This document shows, piece after piece, positions 21,909-25,652 of a stretch of 25,652 bases of DNA (position 1 is the first letter of the stretch; the number at the start of each line of letters is the position of its first letter). A model generated the notes under the pieces. The model made no database searches. It had not been told where the DNA came from and saw nothing but the letters and a program-made list of their open reading frames with translations. Source of the DNA: CAYYMH01 sp964472785 (GTDB lineage: Bacteria; Zhuqueibacterota; Zhuqueibacteria; Thermofontimicrobiales; Thermofontimicrobiaceae); the NCBI GenBank assembly GCA_964472785.1, contig CAYYMH010000058.1, positions 1 through 25,652 on the forward strand. Direction: 5' to 3'. A program made the translations under genes and the position numbers.

Positions 21909-22580
21909 TCACCAATCATTAAAAATCTTTAAAATTATATTTTTATTTTCCAGGACATATCGCAACAATGCGTTTTTACCCATTAAATCTAATTTCTTGC
22001 AAATATTGGAACGATGATGTTCAACTGTTTTATTGCTAATAAATAATTTATCAGCAATCATGTTCGTTGTATTGTTTTCTGCAATTAACCGAATAACTTT
22101 TTGCTCCGTTTGAGTCAGTTTAAAACGGCAAATTTTTTCCAATTCATTTGTATACTTATCACTTGTAAAAAACCGCGCGGAAAACTTGGGACTAATGAAA
22201 CTTTCCCCTATCATAATTTTTTCGACTCCGTCAACAATGTCATCAATGGCGCTTTCCTTAAGTATATACCCTTTGACGCCATAGGAAGCTGCCTGATTAA
22301 AAATCAGTTCATCATCATACATGGTGAGAATGATCACTGCGGTTGGTGCTTCGTGTTCGCCAATATATTTCGCAATTTCCAAACCGGACTTATAGGGCAT
22401 GTTAATATCAAGGATCGCGATGTCCGGCGGATCATTTATAATCAAATTTAACGCATCCTGACCGTTTGTCGCTTGTTTTATGACCATCCAATCAAATTCG
22501 TCGCTGATCACTTCATGTAATCCCTTGAGAAACAACGGATGATCATCAGCGATTAATAATGTTGTCGGGTTTTTATCCAT
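21909..22580 (-). CDS. NarL/FixJ-type response regulator
   Basis: 223 residues. Receiver domain about 7-125 with acidic pocket Asp12-Asp13, phosphoacceptor Asp58 (IAILDINMPYKSG), the Thr of ILTMYDDE and the conserved Lys of YILKES. C-terminal LuxR-type helix-turn-helix about 155-215 (LTQTEQKVIRLIAENNTTNM, then ISNKTVEHHRSNICKKL). It should be phosphorylated by the sensor kinase encoded 25 bases upstream and act as a transcription factor. Targets are unknown; a link to pgsBCW or to the secreted enzymes is possible by proximity only. Confidence 0.93.
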   Translation of the reverse strand: MDKNPTTLLIADDHPLFLKGLHEVISDEFDWMVIKQATNGQDALNLIINDPPDIAILDINMPYKSGLEIAKYIGEHEAPTAVIILTMYDDELIFNQAASYGVKGYILKESAIDDIVDGVEKIMIGESFISPKFSARFFTSDKYTNELEKICRFKLTQTEQKVIRLIAENNTTNMIADKLFISNKTVEHHRSNICKKLDLMGKNALLRYVLENKNIILKIFNDW

Positions 22581-22605
22581 TTATTTACGAGTATCAAATA
22601 TTCGG

Positions 22606-25600
22606 TTATTGAGCAATGGGAATTATTATTAAAAAAGTAGTGCCTGACTCTTGATTCGATTTGATCTTTAGCTTTCCTTTAATTATTTCAATCCGCTCCT
22701 GAATTCCAATTAATCCAAATCCTTGTTTTTCATTCAATAGTTTCTCATAATTAAATCCGATGCCATTATCCCGAACCCCAATTTCGATTTTCTGTTTTAT
22801 GCGCTTTATTTTTATCCATGCCTGCTTTGCCTGTGAATGTTTGATGATATTATTCAGTAATTCCTGGACAATCCGAAAACAGTTAATTTCATGTTCTGAG
22901 GGTAACAAACCATCTATATTTTCGATTTCGCATTCAAACGTAATGTTTGACGCTTCATTCACCTTTTCGGCCATCGCTTTAAGCGCATTTGTTAGCCCAA
23001 CTTTTTCCAACTGATAGGGATGTAAATTATGAGATATCTGGCGGACATTTTTGATCGCTTCCTCGGCGACATTGGAAATTTGCATCAGCTTCTTTGTTTT
23101 CTCGCTGTCCTGTTTTTTTAGCGCTAAACTGGTCTGATTTTTTATGATTAAAAGATCTTGGCCCAAGCTATCGTGTAGCTCCGCAGCAATTCTCCTTCGT
23201 TCCTGTTCCTGACTGGATATTAGATTATGAGTATATTGCTGGCGAATCCTTGCTTCTTTCCTTAAAAGTGCGAAACGTCTTCGTATTATCAAATAAATTG
23301 ATCCGACAAAAAAGCAAAGCATAAAAATTTTAAAGATTGAGGTTTTCCAAAACGGCGGTTTGACATAAATTGAAAGTGAATCACCAGCTTCATTCCAAAT
23401 ACCATCATTGTTTGAGCCAATGACTTTGAAAGTATAATTGCCTGGCGCAACATTTTTGTAAACAGCTACAGGTAAATTGTCAATCTCCTGCCATGTTTGA
23501 TCAAAGTTTTCCAGCTTATACAAATATTGATTCCTCTTTGGATTAACATAATTCAGGGCGACAAAATCAATAGAAAATGAATTGTTTTTATAACTCAGTT
23601 CAACCGAAGCTGTAAATAAAATATTTTTTACTGGCTCATCTTTTGAATTCAAAATCTTAAATTTCGTAATATGGACTGGTGGGATAAAATCATTTTTCGC
23701 CATTTCAACAGATGAAAACATTGTGAATCCGTTAATTCCGCCAAAGAAAAATTTATCTGTACTTGTTTTGTAAAATGAATTCTCTGTAAACTCAACTCCA
23801 TGGAGCCCATCCTCTATGCCGAAATTCTTGAATTGTTCACGATATGAATCAAAACATGAGATGCCATTATTCGTACTCAGATAAAAAATTCCATTTTTAT
23901 CTTCCACGATGCCGTAAATACAATTTGACGCAAGCCCATCTTTTATTGAAAAATATTTAATGGCTCCAGTCTTTTCCTCGCATTTTATTAAACCATGGTT
24001 TGCTGTTCCTATCCATAAAATATTTGTAGATTTTTTTAGAATTGATGTTATTTCAAGATTAGTTATTGATTTGGTATTAATATCTGTTGAAAATCTTTGA
24101 AATTTTTCAGTTCGCTTATCAAATATTTGAATTCCTTCTGAAGTTCCAAGGTAAAGCTTGCCATTATCATTTTCAATAAATGTTTTAATTGGTAACAAAG
24201 GAAAAGCCGATGAATCTGCCGAGTAGATCTTGTAGGTTTTGAATTTCTGTTTTTCAGGATTAAATCGAACCAGTCCGATATGCGTGGTACCGATCCACAG
24301 AAGCCCGTCTTTATCTCTTAAAATTTTTGTAATATTAATATTACAGGGGCCTGAGCTATCAATGACAGCGGATTGATAATGTTGAAATTTTTCGGTTTTC
24401 GTATTCATTCGAGTTAACCCAAGCGGCGTACCCAGCCATAAAAAATTTAAATCTCTATCCTGACAAATTGCATTAATAGCATTGTGTAGGATGCTCTGAT
24501 GGTTACCATCAATATACTGATATCTTTTTTGATCGCCATTACTTGTATTTATTTTAAATAATCCTTGTATGGTTCCTACCCATAATGTGTTCAATTGTTT
24601 TTGAAAATAAATCGACCGCACCTGATTAAGATGAACTGTGTTTTTCTTAAATTTTGTAAATTGATATGGATAAAATTTCCATTTATTGGCTTGAATCAGA
24701 TTTATTCCACCTGCATGTGTCCCCACCCATAAAGCGCCTGCATCGTCCTCATAAATCGCCAGAACATGGTTGCTGCTTAAACTTTGTGGATTTTCTTCAT
24801 TATTTTTATATTGTGTAAAATGATTTGTTATGAAATTGAATTTATAAATGCCACCAGCCCAAGCGCCAACCCAAATGGTACCTTTACTATCACAATAAAT
24901 TTTCAAAGCGGCGCGTTTGTCAAAACCATGCGCCTTTCCCATTTTTTCGAATTTATAATTATTCCTTTCTTTCTTAAGAAGATAAATCCCATCGAATTCA
25001 GTACCAATCCACAAATTATTAAAATGATCTTTGCTAATCGTCCAGATATCATCAGGCTGTAATATATTCAATTCTTTTTGTTTTGAAAACCTTGCAAAGC
25101 TCTCCGATTTTCTGTCAAATAGGAATAAACCTCCAAAACGAGTTCCAACCCATAAACCGTTCAATTCGTCTAAGCATAAACTTTTAATATGAGGTCTTAT
25201 GCTGCTGTTACTATTTTTTTTATTGATGAAGTATTTTTTAAAAACCCTTTTATCAATGTCAAACACATTTAAACCGCCCGTAACCGCTGCAAGCCAAATT
25301 TTTCCGTTTTCATCCTCAAGTATATCAAATATGTTGTTGCTGCCAATACTGGTGGAATCATCTGTGACATGCAAAAATCGAGTAAACCGATCGCGTTTTT
25401 TATCATAAATATTTAATCCGCCGTTATTGGTGCCAATTAATAAAAGTTCATCCCCAGAATATTCAATCATACACCTGATATGGTTATCGCTCAAACTGTT
25501 GTCATTATTGGGTTCCATGACGAAACAGGTGAATTCATAACCATCATATCGGAACAAGCCACCTTTTGTTCCGATCCACATAAAACCCTGTCGATCTTGT

Positions 25601-25652
25601 AAAAAGCAGGTGATGCTGTTCTGCAGCGTGTTTTTACCGGGATAAATATGGT
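22606..25652 (-). CDS. Two-component sensor histidine kinase with periplasmic propeller domains (5' end outside window)
   Basis: At least 1014 residues; the frame stays open to the window edge, and the first ATG at 25579-25581 is internal, because the 23 codons before it (NSITCFLQDRQGF) continue the propeller repeat. Counting from that Met: about ten or more Reg_prop repeats with the W-[IVL]-G-T signature (WIGTKGGLF, WVGTRFGGLF, WVGTHAGGINL and others) form two seven-bladed propellers; a Y_Y_Y domain lies at about 665-735, a membrane helix at about 745-767, then a HisKA_3 domain with His803 (AAELHDSLGQDL) and a HATPase with ELLNNIIKHS, DNGIGF and GFGLIG. It is not fused to a receiver or AraC domain, unlike the hybrid sensors of Bacteroides. 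Such sensors often detect sugars or polymers. It pairs with the regulator downstream. Confidence 0.93.
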   Translation of the reverse strand, partial: HIYPGKNTLQNSITCFLQDRQGFMWIGTKGGLFRYDGYEFTCFVMEPNNDNSLSDNHIRCMIEYSGDELLLIGTNNGGLNIYDKKRDRFTRFLHVTDDSTSIGSNNIFDILEDENGKIWLAAVTGGLNVFDIDKRVFKKYFINKKNSNSSIRPHIKSLCLDELNGLWVGTRFGGLFLFDRKSESFARFSKQKELNILQPDDIWTISKDHFNNLWIGTEFDGIYLLKKERNNYKFEKMGKAHGFDKRAALKIYCDSKGTIWVGAWAGGIYKFNFITNHFTQYKNNEENPQSLSSNHVLAIYEDDAGALWVGTHAGGINLIQANKWKFYPYQFTKFKKNTVHLNQVRSIYFQKQLNTLWVGTIQGLFKINTSNGDQKRYQYIDGNHQSILHNAINAICQDRDLNFLWLGTPLGLTRMNTKTEKFQHYQSAVIDSSGPCNINITKILRDKDGLLWIGTTHIGLVRFNPEKQKFKTYKIYSADSSAFPLLPIKTFIENDNGKLYLGTSEGIQIFDKRTEKFQRFSTDINTKSITNLEITSILKKSTNILWIGTANHGLIKCEEKTGAIKYFSIKDGLASNCIYGIVEDKNGIFYLSTNNGISCFDSYREQFKNFGIEDGLHGVEFTENSFYKTSTDKFFFGGINGFTMFSSVEMAKNDFIPPVHITKFKILNSKDEPVKNILFTASVELSYKNNSFSIDFVALNYVNPKRNQYLYKLENFDQTWQEIDNLPVAVYKNVAPGNYTFKVIGSNNDGIWNEAGDSLSIYVKPPFWKTSIFKIFMLCFFVGSIYLIIRRRFALLRKEARIRQQYTHNLISSQEQERRRIAAELHDSLGQDLLIIKNQTSLALKKQDSEKTKKLMQISNVAEEAIKNVRQISHNLHPYQLEKVGLTNALKAMAEKVNEASNITFECEIENIDGLLPSEHEINCFRIVQELLNNIIKHSQAKQAWIKIKRIKQKIEIGVRDNGIGFNYEKLLNEKQGFGLIGIQERIEIIKGKLKIKSNQESGTTFLIIIPIAQ

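Noticed and set aside
25579..25581. Met as the start of the sensor kinase
   Set aside because: The reading frame continues upstream to the window edge with typical propeller-repeat sequence, so the gene is 5' partial.

Overview
The window looks like chromosome from a Gram-negative, diderm member of the Fibrobacterota-Chlorobiota-Bacteroidota (FCB) superphylum, most likely outside Bacteroidota proper (Calditrichota or a KSB1-like lineage would fit). Reasons: secreted proteins carry the 'NYPNPFN' C-terminal sorting-type tail, a TonB-dependent receptor sits with a PorV-like barrel protein, genes have clear Shine-Dalgarno sites, and one promoter is a perfect sigma70 TTGACA-17-TATAAT, which is not the usual Bacteroidota promoter. 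The taxonomic call is inference.

Layout. (1) 1-1211: accessory region with the tail of a degenerate ORF, two attC-like folded recombination sites and a Phd/RelE-type toxin-antitoxin pair, resembling a fragment of an integron cassette array. (2) 1556-3324: a single-gene unit with consensus promoter, a long leader holding an orphan Shine-Dalgarno motif, a secreted BNR/sialidase-like beta-propeller protein and a terminator. (3) 3367-10180: TonB-dependent receptor, large secreted protein with a C-terminal tail, and PorV-like outer-membrane protein. (4) 10259-18707, plus strand: an orphan DctM-type TRAP permease, a 48-residue membrane microprotein, an exported or membrane-anchored AstE/AspA-type zinc hydrolase, a repeat-filled gap (12845-13630), a small exported DUF6305-like protein, a gamma-glutamyltransferase, a C45-type Ntn amidohydrolase with a sorting tail, and a second AstE/AspA-type hydrolase. 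(5) 18704-21348, minus strand, converging on block 4 with overlapping stop codons: pgsW, pgsC and pgsB, a poly-gamma-glutamate synthesis module. (6) 21567-21756: selC (tRNA-Sec) with its own promoter and terminator. (7) 21909-25652: a response regulator and a large propeller-type sensor histidine kinase, the latter running off the window.

The most interesting reading is that blocks 4 and 5 form one system: PgsB and PgsC (with PgsW) make poly-gamma-glutamate or a gamma-linked relative, without a PgsA/CapA gene here, while four exported hydrolases that all act on amide bonds, plus a TRAP-type permease, cut, anchor or salvage the product. A twelve-G homopolymer inside pgsW, where one added G makes an immediate stop codon, suggests that capsule production could be phase variable. 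The genes are recognisable families; the joint function and the phase variation are inference.
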